Positions 1-16,529 of a stretch of DNA of 64,000 nucleotides are shown here, piece after piece. The notes beneath the pieces are model-generated. The model saw only the letters and a program-made list of their open reading frames with translations, had not been told where the DNA came from and did not search any database. The DNA is from Xestospongia muta. Its lineage: Eukaryota; Porifera; Demospongiae; Haplosclerida; Petrosiidae. The stretch spans positions 997,001 to 1,061,000 of the forward strand of contig OY848931.1 in NCBI GenBank assembly GCA_963693285.1. The letters are read 5' to 3'. Numbering within the stretch: the stretch's first letter is position 1; each line of letters opens with the position of its first letter. A program made the translations under genes and the position numbers.

Positions 1-4
1 CTTC

Positions 5-545
5 TGTCAACAGTGTCAATAATGATGATATCAGGTAGCATAGGCGTATCTAGGCTCACAATACACCAGGGTTATTAATTATTCATAAAATAATCGATAT
101 TATTAATAATTATTAGCGTTTATTATTATAATTATTGCCATTACAAGTGGGTGCAGTTGGTTAAGCTAAATTGCAATTTTTTATGAGCGGATTGTTTTAC
201 CTGGGCAATGCCCGTGCCTTCCCGGGTCTAAATACTCCAGTGTCAGGTAGTATGGTGTTAGCAAAGGAAAAGTATTGAAAATGATATTAAAACTATTTCC
301 TTCCAGTAATTGAAGTTAAATAGATAATGGTATAACACTCCATAGAAAGAGACTTGCAAATGTGTATGTGTGTGTCAATGTACATTAGCAAGCCTTGTTC
401 CATGCATTGTTGTACCTTTCTCTATTTACCTTCAATTACTGGAAGGAAATAGTTTTAATATCATTCTCAGTATTTTCCCTTTGCTAACATCATACTACAT
501 GATGTCATCATTATTGACACTGTCATCATCGTTGACACTGTTGTT
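5..545. repeat. fold-back (inverted) repeat with an interrupted left arm
   Basis: Bases about 241-333 are the reverse complement of about 420-503 with only scattered mismatches; the spacer is about 85 bp. The outer part of the right arm (about 490-545, rich in GTGTCAA/ATGATG) is matched by bases 5-45 at the window edge. The left arm is therefore split by roughly 200 bp (45-242), bordered on both sides by a TCAGGTAG-type direct repeat. This looks like a MITE or fold-back element with a secondary insertion. It encodes nothing recognisable; short open frames across it are by-products of the repeat. Confidence 0.6.
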
Positions 546-587
546 TAGTTCTTATATTTTATAGTTGGTATTTTCATATTGTTTAGG

Positions 588-2720
588 CATGGCGACTATG
601 ATTTATCATGGTAATGAAGGTGACTATGGTACTCTATACAAACTTGTGCCAGAAAGTATTAATGGCACTAATGTTAATCCCAATGCTTGTTTTAAATTAC
701 CTGGAATCAAGGAGGCACCTGTTGTCCCTCAGACAGTCCTACCTGATATCTCTTTGTACAAGGTATATGTATTAACCATTAATATATATTTAAGGGGAAA
801 AACATTTATCTTTTGTAATTTATGCTTTGTTATGTGTGGTATTGTGCACCTACTGTTGATCTATGACAGTTCAAGAATGGCAATGTGTGAATTGCAACAT
901 ACTCTCTGTACTTTTAGTTTCTAGGCAATGTGACTCTTGGAGGAGGAGATGTGGTTATGATTTTTTCCTCGAACTTTACTGAGAACAACAAAGACAATCG
1001 TTATCAATTGTTAGTTAAGTCAGACATGACACCATATAGTCTCTCTTTCACTGGATATGATCGTCTCTTTGGCTCTCATTATGATGAATATATCATTACG
1101 TATATAGAATTCAACCCTACAAAACCAAATCCTGACAATTTCAAAGTTCCAAACAGTAAGTTTTAATATAATATTAACTCCTTTCAATCTTAATACTTTT
1201 AGCTTGATTAATTTATGTTCTATAAAATAACTTATGTTTTTTGTAGGTGATACTTGCACAGGTTTTCCTGGACCTGGTAAAACAAATCCTATGTCAGAAA
1301 GTATATTTTTTGAACTGCTTGGCGCAAAACCATACACTAAAGCTGCCAGAACTCAACACATTGAGACTGCTTTCTCTTTATTTAAGGATCAATATAGTAA
1401 GAAGTATACTGACAAGTTGGATGAGGCTAAAAGAAAGCAACACTTCCATCATAATTTTAGGTAAACTTTAGATTATTTTGTATAATGTTGCCATTTCTTT
1501 CTATAGATTTGTGAAATCAACCAACATGAAGAAAAAGACTTACAATGTGGCTCTCAATCATCTTGCTGATCTCAGCAGCGAGGAACTAAAGAAAATGAGA
1601 GGTTATCGTAATACTGGATTTAATGCTAAGCAATTGTATGTTCCTCGTGTCAAAGATATACCTACTTTCATTAACTGGAGAATACGAGGTAATCCATATT
1701 TTAAAACAATCTGTTTTATGTGTCTTCTAAAGTTTGTGGGTGAGAGCTTCTCAATTTGTACCAATAACATGTAGTACAAATTTATAATGTATTATTATTG
1801 TTTGTTGTAGGCGCTGTGACACCTGTAAAAGATCAAGCTATATGTGGCAGCTGTTGGAGTTTTGGTACTACAGGGACATTGGAGGGGTCGTTGTTTCTTA
1901 AGGTGGGGGAGGATTGTTATGACAGACTGTATATACTAACCTTTCCAGCTGGTATTAGTCAGACTATTATTTATTTTACTGTTGCTATAATTTTTCTTTA
2001 TATTATCTTGTATTATAGTATGGCAAGCTAGTCTCTCTCAGCGAACAAGCCTTTATGGATTGTTCGTGGGGTCAAGGTAATAATGGTTGTGATGGTGGAG
2101 AGTCAGAGCGAGCATATGAATGGATGCTCCTTGGAAATTGCTTACCAACAGAATATTCTTACGGGCCCTACCTGATGCAAGTGAGAGAGGGAGAAGAGTT
2201 ATTTATGTATTATTTTATGGTGGTTTTTTTCCTAGGATGGTTACTGTCATAATGAGATTGCAGACTGTGGTGCATCTATTACACAATATTACAATGTAAA
2301 ATCAGGTGACGTTGCTGGATTGAAAGCCACCATCTTTGAAAAAGGACCCATTAGTGTCGCCATTGATGCTAGCTTACGAACCTTTAGTTTTTATGCCAAC
2401 GGGGTTTATTATGATTCTAACTGTGGTAAGTACGATTAATAGCAGAGAACAAAAAGTTAAGTTTATAAATTTAGGTAATACCCCTGATGATCTTGATCAT
2501 CAAGTGTTAGCAGTCGGCTATGGAGTTCTGGTATATTTTTATCCTAACCTTAAACAATGATCAATCATTTTCTTCTTTCTTATACTAGAACAATGAAGAA
2601 TTTTGGCTTGTAAAGAACTCTTGGTCTACTCACTGGGGAATGGATGGCTATGTACTGATGAGCACTCGTGACAATAACTGTGGAGTGGCTACTGATGCTT
2701 CATTTGCTGATATAGCTTAA
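588..2720 (+). CDS. papain-family (C1A) cysteine protease, CfaD/digestive cysteine proteinase type; 5' exons missing
   Basis: Secreted or lysosomal cysteine endopeptidase with an extended N-terminal region. Exons seen: 588-762, 918-1155, 1247-1460, 1507-1688, 1811-1902, 2019-2180, 2236-2425, 2475-2530, 2589-2720; all join in frame. The first two encode the N-terminal extension of the counting-factor-associated protein D group ([28 protein letters not shown]). Next come an I29 inhibitor propeptide (HLADLS) and the mature enzyme: oxyanion Gln and nucleophile Cys in [10 protein letters not shown], catalytic His in [11 protein letters not shown], catalytic Asn in [12 protein letters not shown]. 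The NNGCDGG loop is present. All catalytic residues are intact. No signal peptide was found: the reading frame enters 588 through an apparent acceptor, so one or more 5' exons lie further upstream or were disturbed by the fold-back repeat. A decayed copy follows directly downstream. Confidence 0.9.
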
Positions 2721-3144
2721 AACTTTGAACTTCATTTAATTAATTACATGCTGCAGCTGTGATCTTTTCTCTCCCTGTTGTGATTATTTTTTGCAATTAG
2801 ACTTAATAAGAGGAATTTCCTTTGTTTGTAATGTAGTATAGTAAAAATGAAGACTGTCTTTCTGGTGTGATTGTTCTGATTGCCTCAGTTCTGGAAGATG
2901 ATGTGACAATCTGCTGGCCTTCTTATGCTACCAGTGGATAAGTAACATTCCTATATGCTGAAATCGATGATTCTTTTATGATGTACATGATGATGATTAA
3001 ATTGGGTAGAATGGAAACTTAATTTATGATGATAAAGTTATTTATAAACATTTTATAATCTAATGTTCCATTAACACATTTTAAAATGATTACTTGACAA
3101 CTAAGTAATTAAAACTAAATACCTTCTCTTCATTTAAGGGTTAA
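2721..3144. other. intergenic spacer between the protease and its decayed copy
   Basis: A+T-rich sequence with no frame that resembles a protein. It presumably holds the 3' untranslated region and poly(A) site of the upstream protease gene. Nothing else is visible. Confidence 0.5.
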
Positions 3145-4462
3145 CATAGTAAGTAGTATAACAAGTGGATGAGGCTAAAAGAAAGCAATACTTCCATCAT
3201 AATTTTAGGTACACTTTAGTAATATTTCGTGTAACATTGCCATTTCTCTCTATAGATTTGTGAAATCAACCAACATGAAGGGAAAGACTTAACAATGTGC
3301 CTCTCAAATATTTTTCTGATCTCAGCAGTGAGGAACTGAAGATAATGAGAGATTATTGGAATACTAGATTCAAAACAATTGTATGTTCCTTATGTTAAAG
3401 GAGATTATAAGGTAACACATTGTACTGTGAAAACAATATAACTGTTGCAGTTGAAAATTCAAAATAAGCCTTTTCAACTTGTCGTCATTTGATCTCTTTA
3501 ATTAATTTATACTAATAGTTTTTATTTGTTTATTGTAGGTCTGTGACACCTGTGATCCATCAAGAGTATATCTAACAGCTGTTCCAAGTTTTGGTACTAC
3601 AGGGCCATTGGAGGGATCGTTGTTTCTTAAGGTGGGATGGATGGGATTGTTATGACAGACTGTATACACTCACCTTTCCAGCTGTTATCATTTTACCATC
3701 ATAATATACAAATTTTGCTCATAAAAACTCATCTAAGACAATGATATAACATTGTTGGAATTATTAATTCTTGTTCTTTTGTAAATGTAGTATATACTTA
3801 TGTTATATTTAGTCAGTTTTAACACAATACTACCTATTGTACCTTGCTACTAAAACTTCTCTTGTTGTATTCTCGAAAGACTTTAGGAGTCTATCTTACT
3901 ATGATCATTGTTTATTGTTATTTTGTATGACAAGCTAATCTCTCTCAGTGAACAAGCCTTTGTTCATAGATCAAGTTAGTATAGTACGTGATGATGGATA
4001 GTCATTTCCTACTAGGATAGTTACTGTCATGATGCTATTGTAGAATATGGTATGTGTATTACTCAGTATTACAATGTCAAATCAGGTGACATTTTTGACA
4101 AAGGACCATTAGTGTTATCATTGATGCTAGCCTACAATCCTTTAGTTTCTATGCCAACAGGGTTATTAACTTATTATGATTCTCAGTGAAGTAAATTTAA
4201 CTAATACATTCCATATCTTCATAGCTGTTACCACTGCTAATCAAAATAATATTTTAGGTAATCGACCTGACATTCTTGCTCATCTCAAGTATATTTTAAT
4301 ACATGGATTAATGCTAATTATATATTGGTTCTAGATTTTACTAGAACAATAAAGAAGAGTGTTGGTTGATAAAGAACTCCTGGTCTACTCACTTTTAGAA
4401 TGGAAGTAACAAATACTCGGGATTACAATTGTGGAGTAGCTACTGATGCCTCTTGGCTTAAA
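3145..4462 (+). pseudogene. decayed tandem copy of the cysteine protease (exons C to I)
   Basis: From about 3145 the sequence follows the functional gene exon by exon: 3150-3208 matches exon 3, 3256-3400 matches exon 4, 3540-3632 matches the active-site exon, 3930-4060 matches the next two, 4073-4190 matches exon 7 and 4345-4462 matches the last exon. Introns are in the same places, so this is a DNA-level tandem duplication and not a retrocopy. The copy carries many frameshifts and stops: the active-site exon is scrambled around the Cys codon and exon 7 has lost bases. The N-terminal exons are absent. It is not expected to make a protein. Confidence 0.85.
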
Positions 4463-4578
4463 CCATAATTAATAATTATTTATAATATTATTTTCGTGAC
4501 CTTTTGTGTTAATAATGGTTAATTAGAGTGGGTGTGTCTCAAAAGACACGCCTCCACTGAATCGAAAGAGTAGAGAGA

Positions 4579-6810
4579 ATGAGTAGTTTTTATTGTCAGT
4601 GTCTGAACGTTACTGTCCACTATATTGGTGAGGTAGATAAGTCTAAAGTTGTCAAAGCTGAAGAGCTAAACACTGTCGTACCTAAACACTTACAGGAGAA
4701 AACATTGACTCCAGTCAAACTTGACATTGGTGGAGTAACCTCTGTAAGAGCTGTCTATATACTATATTGTGTTATAATAGTTAATAAATGTTATCTAAGA
4801 TTGAAGAGTTTCCTTTTCAATTTATAATAATATTAAATTATTGCTGTTTATTGATACAAAATGTTGAAATTCACCCTTTTTTCCTTAGGAATTGGCTTCT
4901 TTGGTTCAAGTCTACAGTGTTGGTGACTGGCATATCCATCATTGTACTAATTGTTCTACTGATGTGTATTGTGTGCAAACTATTAATTCATCAGAAATAC
5001 TGGTATTTGCTAACTTACTGGTAAGTACTGTATAAAATATACCACATATTATACTATAGTAATATTTGAGTGCCTAGTTTCCAGCTTTGTGGTCTTGATT
5101 GGTCTATATCATTTCCAGTTTAGCCAGTTTGAGGTTTCATTAATGGCCATTGTTATGACAGATAAAAGAATCTAGTACAAGTTTTGAAATGCAATATGTC
5201 AAGTTATTATATGCATGGTATCAGTTGATCTATCGTATGATAATATGTTGATATGATATTGCATCAGAAATTAAGAACTAATAGGAAGTGATTTATTTGA
5301 AATCGATTGATCTATCACATGATCATTTTGATATTGCATCAGAAATAGAACTCAAAGGAAATTGTTTATCAAATATCTCTGAACAAAAGTAACTATACTC
5401 TTAATTCCATCCATCTTGTATATTCCATAACTATCACATGATCATTTGTTGACATACCATTGAATCAAAAACATAAAGTGGTATATTTTACACTCTTCTC
5501 CTTAAATAACCATCCATTTATCTAACTAACCATCCATTTATCTAACTAACCATTCATTCATCTAACTAACCATCCATTTATCTAACTAACCATCCATTTA
5601 TCTAACTAACCATCCATTCATCAATCTGTCCATTCTGTGACCTTGTTCCTATTGTATTATCTTTTATTTACTCTAAGTACATGTAAGTTAGAATACATAA
5701 CCATATTTGTCTATCTTCCAATCATATACAGAAAAACCCTGCTAAAATCAAAACATCCCCAGACTATTCACCTATTTTTAACATAATATTAAGACCTTCA
5801 CACGACCAAAACATGGATGGATTAGAGGGAACACACAGAAAGAGAAGTAAGCAGTATAAAAATATTTTTGCAATGTAAATTACTCATGTGACGATAAGTA
5901 TGTAACACCATCTGGTAAGGTCGTTTGTCTAGTGGGCAGCAATGTCTATCTAGAGATAATATATAGTAAAGGAGAGATCATAACCTTGAGTATATGTAGT
6001 CAGATTGCCATGGTAACATTGTTTATTTAATACAGACCTTGTGTTAGTAGACAAATGTAGCATATTGTAATTCTTTAATTCTAGCATCTTCTATGAACTT
6101 TGGCAGTCAGGAGGATCCAGTGTTAGTATTACTTCAAAATAGAATGAAAGACTACTTATTGAAAGAGGAACAGAATATGGAGAAGAGAATAAGGTTACTA
6201 TTAATAGTGTACAATGTATGTAACTAATAATAGTAACAATTTTTGTAATGTTACTAATAATAGAAACAATATATTATGTGTTATTAATAATAGAGAGTAT
6301 GAGATGCAGCAACGAGAAGAATTTAAAAGAAAACAAGAACAAGCTTATGAAGATCGAAGACGAGTATTTGAGTAAATAATTATAGTAAATGGATGGATGG
6401 ATGAAGAGATGGATGGATACAGACTTACCAACATAATGAATGGTTGTCAGAAAGAGATACATTTAAATCTTCTTTATAGAGCTGTGTATTATGCTAGAGA
6501 GTCTGGTATAACAGATGCCATGTTAGATTTAGCTATCAACAACGAAACAAAAGATATGCCAGCTTTTGAGGACACAGATTCCAATATTGAGCTCAGCAAA
6601 TTGTTAACAAATATCTCTGCCAAAGGTAAACTAGTAAATAGTGTCAATGAACAAATATTCTTTGGAAACTATATAGTTGAGAACAAGATATGTTACAATA
6701 TAAAGATGGTTCCATTTGGGTTATAGAAATTTTTGTGTATTTTAATGTCCCTATTTGGGTGTAAACAACTAACACTAGTCTATCACATTATGCATGATCT
6801 GTCTCTTTCT

Positions 6811-6856
<46 letters not shown>

Positions 6857-8379
6857 AACAGAATCAACAAGACCCAAGGAGCCTTCACACAAACATTCTT
6901 TAGAGCCCACTTCTATAAAGGTTAAGCTAACATAAACCATTGTCCATTCATTATCTGTCCTTTTCATTTAGTCAATTCAAACTATTAATACAATTGATGA
7001 AGAGAGTAAGCAACACAACATTATTAGTATACCTTATGATGGATCTCTTTATTCCTCTTTGTTACTTTAGATGTATTTGATTTTGATGAGGAACTGGGAG
7101 GAGTTAACGTAACTCCTATGGCTCAATATCCTTCATCGTTTGAAGATGATGATTACGACTGCTCAAGTACTGAAGGTAGTGTAAATGCCTTGCCTCTATA
7201 GTTAGCTTTAGTCATATTAGACAAATAGTAATGAGAGAGATATTTTTTGAACATGTATTATGTAATGAGGTTTGGCATTACAATTATATATATTAGCTAC
7301 TATGCAGTGGGTGTGATAGTCCTGGGAAGATGATATTTTCTTAATGTCACAATGCCAGCAGTACTTTACCAGAGTAACAGACAGCAGATAAACTAAATAC
7401 TTACAGAGGTGACAAAAACTTACTAACATACAGGTTATAACGATTACCATAGTAACAGTTACCACAACAACAAATTATTACCCTGGTAACAATCATCACA
7501 ACAAACCATAGCAACAAGATACACTCAACATAGCAATGACCCTTGTTATATACAATGCTAAAACTTGTTTAATTCCATACGTAATTGACAGGTTTCATTA
7601 GAAATAATTTTCTACCGAAAGTGAAAGAATTCACTTGATATTAACTGTAATCTTATGACCATTAAGCAAATTATTATTTTAAGACTATCACTAATTGCTT
7701 TGTGGTATTACATTTTCAATTTTGTTACAAATATTGTCAAAACTTACCAGATATTTAATTAATAACCATAGTTTAATTTCATGCATTATTGACAAGTTTT
7801 GCTTCAAAAAACAATTTCCTACCAAAAGTAAACAATATCAAACTTTAGCAGTAACACACGCGCATTATCACAATTATATACTCTCACTGAACATATCTTG
7901 TCATACTTATCATTGGGTGTTGTTATGTGTTTGTTTTTGTCTCCTACATACAGGAAATTCATATCAAGATCGTGCTAAACTATTATTACCGGCATCTCTT
8001 CCAATGTCAATGCCGGTGTTTGCACATAAAGAATCTTCAGACCTTGTAAGCAATCTCGTATATTATATTAATTGACTTACAATTATAGTGTACTGTTGTA
8101 ATAATAATTGTTATATTATCAATACATAATGATACTTTTAATATAAATAGCAATAATAATTGTACACCTTGTTTACTTTTATTTTATTAATTTCCTAATA
8201 TAAATATAGTTTAAATAATATACCAATAGACAATATATATGTCTTATATTATTTATTAGGTGAAGAGTCCGACTGATCTTAACGAGGTAGCAAAATCTAT
8301 TCAACAATTGGCTCTCAGTGTTCATGATACTGGTATGTTTGGAGATCTGCCAAAACCACGTGTTAACAGTAAAAGATAA
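4579..8379 (+). CDS. AKT1S1-like: PRAS40/Lobe-like protein (AKT1S1 family), putative mTORC1 regulator
   Basis: Eleven exons join in frame to about 384 residues: 4579-4743, 4889-5020, 5732-5846, 6085-6193, 6294-6371, 6480-6625, 6862-6920, 6972-7005, 7071-7175, 7954-8045, 8260-8379. The C-terminal third resembles PRAS40: a TOS-like FDFDE in exon 9 (human FVMDE), a raptor-motif-like ASLPMSMPVF (human KSLPVSVPVW), then FGDLPKPRVNS (human FGDLPRPRLNT, holding the Akt site T246). Here K-P-R-V-N-S keeps the acceptor as Ser but has Lys at the first basic position, and the protein ends two residues later. The N-terminal half has Cys/His pairs (FYCQCLNV, HIHHCTNC) like a small metal-binding fold, then a charged helix (EEQNMEKRIR...EEFKRKQEQAYEDRRR). 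The family call rests on the C-terminal motifs; the N-terminal function is unknown. Intron 2 holds a tandem repeat. Confidence 0.6.
5511..5625 (+). repeat. 20-bp tandem repeat, about six units
   Basis: The unit is CATCCATTTATCTAACTAAC, repeated nearly perfectly about five to six times inside intron 2 of the PRAS40-like gene. Some units read CATTCATTCATC. It is a minisatellite with no coding content. Confidence 0.9.
6813..6853 (+). repeat. (CA)n microsatellite
   Basis: Perfect CA dinucleotide tract of about 20 units just before exon 7 of the PRAS40-like gene, ending eight bases before the splice acceptor. Confidence 0.95.
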
Positions 8380-8483
8380 AGTGCTTTTCATAATCATTTT
8401 TGGCGCCTCTTATAATTTGTACTAATTAAAACATGTTTTTTATGTAAATAAAATCTTTTTTTTTAATTCAAATTAATATTATT

Positions 8484-11936
<3,453 letters not shown>

Positions 11937-12051
11937 CTACTAATTTTAATATTATTTTTTTAACACAAGCAGTGTATTAATGTAGATTATTATTAAGTGA
12001 CTTATCATTACACAAAAGCAAAAAATAACTATATCTGTTACAAAATATAAA

Positions 12052-13710
12052 CTATTTCTTTATTTTAATCTTCACATGACATCGACCTTGAGGCTGTTGG
12101 CTACCCACAAGATGCAGTGGACTCTGAAGACAAAAAGAAGCAAATATCATAAACTATTCACTATATACATACTGGAGGTGGTACAGGAGAAAGTAACGAT
12201 AAGTCCACCATTTTAAGAACCATTGCCAAGTACAAATGTATTTCCATTAGTGCAAACCATCTTTATAAAAAAAGACACTTATTTTTAAGTATTAATGGTT
12301 TTGGAAACCTACCTTCCTGGACATTGGTAGCGTCCTCCACCAAATCCAATAAATCCAGGAAGAAATTGCCCTTTTTCCAGATCACAATCCAACCACCGAT
12401 CCTAGTAATTGTAACATACATTAATATCATCGCAACAAACTAAACTGGATTGAAGGTTTCAGGGTCAGGAAAATACTGAGGGTTTCTATGGCTCCAATAT
12501 GGTGACATCATCAAATAATGACCAGCTGGAATGGTATATTCCTATCAAAATATTGAAATGATTAATGGAAATAGTTAAAAGTCTTTGTACTTACCTTCAC
12601 TTGTAACGACTTTGTAGCTCTTCTTGTTATCATACCAGGAGATCTTAACCGAATAGCTTCCATCAAAGCCCTGTTTTATAATATTAGAATTGGACATAGA
12701 TTGGAATAAAAAATCATATCACTACTGATAATGAATGACACACATACAACATTAATATTATTAACAAATTCTACTATATTGTTATATACATATACAACAT
12801 TAATATTATTAACAAATTCTACTATAATTATTGTTATATACTAGATTATCAAATTATACTATGTAATTTGTATTCCCTATTTTTGTCAGATTGTTGTCAT
12901 AAAAATAATTAATATAACAAATATAATTATTCTTGTAACCATTGTCTGAGGACAAGGTAATCCTGGCTGGAACTTCGCCCTAACTTCAAATCAGCCGTAC
13001 TGGGTTTCGAGCTTCGGCGAAATCATCGTCATTAAGAATACACTCTACACATCATTTAACTTTTATGAATGCTGTGTGATACTTAGAATTTCATTGTAAC
13101 TAATTAATGATAGTTAAAAACATTAATTTTTTACCTTTTAATAGATGGAGGTCCATCTTTTAAATGTGCTTCAGTGACTTCAGTGAACTCTCTTTCTATT
13201 ATAATCAAATATTGACCACTTACATTTAGAGTGAATGATCAGAATTAATTAATTAATTACACTCGATTTACCTTTGTCAGTAAGTGACCAGTCTTGTAAC
13301 TCTTCTTTGATACTTTCAAAGACTTTTGGATGAGATAAAATGAATACTAAAGTCCAAAATGTAATCTAAACAATATAAGAATTAAAACACAACAATAACA
13401 AAACAGTTGTTAATATTTTGTTAAATGGTGATGTGTTGCATTAACTGGTATAGCATTGGCTTGAGAAGCCCATAAGATCAACAGAGAATAGCCAGCTGCA
13501 TTAGGAGTATCGACAGCTGCTACAACATGTTCTACTAATTTCTATAATGTCAAGTAAAATGATGAATACATATATTGATCAGACAAGTACCTGAGGAGAC
13601 TCATCGCGCTGTAAAATTCTTGTGACAGCACTTTGCATAATTGCTAGAAGCCATTGTTTGTTGTTACACCATTCTCTGAGGTACATATGTGGTAACTCTC
13701 TCTCTCTCTC

Positions 13711-13779
<69 letters not shown>

Positions 13780-14613
13780 AGATGTAACAACTCACCTGTT
13801 TAGTACTGCAGGCAATTGAGCATATTCAAAGTTGACATCATAATGTGCAAATCTCTTTTGTACTTCTTTTATTTTTTCCTATTACATAAATAGAATGAGA
13901 CAAAAAGATCTGTTGTATATACCTCTGATAATTGGAGATTTGAATCACCAAAGAGCTGCCGAAATACTGCTGGAAACATGGAGTTTCTCACAAAATCTAT
14001 CAACTCCATCTCTTCTCCATTCTCTTCAACTGTCTTGTGTATGTAATAGTGAAATGACTTTGACAGTGCTGAACAAAGTGGTGGTAAATGATATGATATG
14101 AGTTTTCCTTTGAATAAGTCGTGAATTTTAGAATGATGTTTGTAAAATGAGTCCACAGATATATTGGCTAACAGAATAAAAAAGATGACACAGATCACAT
14201 TGTGCTATATAATATAAGATCTAGGCATGACGTACCAGTTGATATTGTGAAATTTTGCACTGCATCTTGAAAACTTGAAGACTGAGAATTAAAAAATATG
14301 CTGCTGTCATGATAGTCAAAAAGAAAAGTCATTTTTCTGCCAGCAGCATGAACAGTAAATATGTCACCTAACTGAAAACAAGTCAATCAAAAACTCTACA
14401 TGTATCAAATAGTTTTTAAACCTCTTTGTGAGCTTGATAGATGTAGTGAAGTGGTGCTTTTCCAAATTCAATAGCCACTCCAAGCCATGGCAACCACCCT
14501 GACTTTTTTGGAGGTAACCTTCCTCTGCTATTACCTCTTCCTTGGAGAAGCCACCACACCAATGGTAGGACAGTCACTACTGAAACAGATATAACATACC
14601 ACCAACCTTCCAT
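12052..14613 (-). CDS. CYP39A1-like: cytochrome P450, CYP39A1-like (oxysterol 7-alpha-hydroxylase group)
   Basis: Membrane-bound monooxygenase. Thirteen exons (5' to 3'): 14613-14422, 14371-14236, 14167-13923, 13878-13796, 13675-13591, 13541-13446, 13365-13272, 13195-13135, 12670-12595, 12541-12446, 12401-12313, 12260-12173, 12123-12052; about 470 residues, normal for a P450. An N-terminal membrane anchor (VISVSVVTVLPLVWWLL) precedes a Pro-rich hinge. WLPWLGVAIEFGKAPLHYI, LGDIFTVHAAGRKMTF, LLILWASQANAIPITFWTL and the C-terminal HLVGSQQPQGRC match vertebrate CYP39A1 far better than other families I can recall. The ExxR motif is EAIR and the heme loop is FGGGRYQCPGR with the Cys thiolate ligand. 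CYP39A1 acts on 24-hydroxycholesterol; the substrate here may be another sterol. Codon and intron style match the neighbours. The start lies 50 bp from the divergent KRR1 start. Confidence 0.9.
12743..12840. repeat. direct duplication of about 48 bp in a P450 intron
   Basis: ACAACATTAATATTATTAAC and the following bases occur twice in a row with minor changes, inside intron 8 (12671-13134). Further along this intron, about 12955-13030 is clearly less A+T-rich than its surroundings and may be an old insertion. Confidence 0.75.
13696..13776. repeat. (CT)n microsatellite in a P450 intron
   Basis: About 40 CT units with one CC interruption. On the coding (minus) strand it reads GA, within the intron between exons 4 and 5. 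Confidence 0.95.
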
Positions 14614-14663
14614 GACAATCTAAAAAAATGTGGGAGTGGCTGAAATCACGACACGTGTAAAGA
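14614..14663. promoter_or_regulatory. 50-bp divergent promoter between CYP39-like and KRR1, with CACGTG
   Basis: Only 50 bases separate the two start codons. The palindrome ACACGTGT at 14651-14658 (E-box core 14652-14657) sits six bases before the KRR1 ATG. There is no TATA box. Both genes presumably share this core; actual transcription starts cannot be read from sequence. Confidence 0.5.
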
Positions 14664-16341
<1,678 letters not shown>

Positions 16342-16529
16342 CTACTCACTATTATCTATCTATTGGGATTTCACCATCTGTCATGTGACATACTTGTAGA
16401 TGTAACTTAACATCAACTTTTAATTCTCTCTCTATAGCAAAGATGATCAATATATCTTTAACAAAAACAATTATTTAAGAGATTATTGTTATTATATAAT
16501 ATTCATTAACAAGGGACTGGTTTATTATT

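Noticed and set aside
370..564. Hydrophobic 64-codon frame near the window start
   Set aside because: It lies in the arm of the inverted repeat and has no start context or similarity.
5511..5625. CRISPR-like regular repeat
   Set aside because: Units are directly adjacent with no unique spacers; it is a minisatellite in a eukaryotic intron.
12955..13030. Possible tRNA-like or SINE-like box B in the P450 intron (GGGTTTCGAGCTTCGG)
   Set aside because: It does not match the GGTTCGANTCC consensus and no cloverleaf could be drawn.
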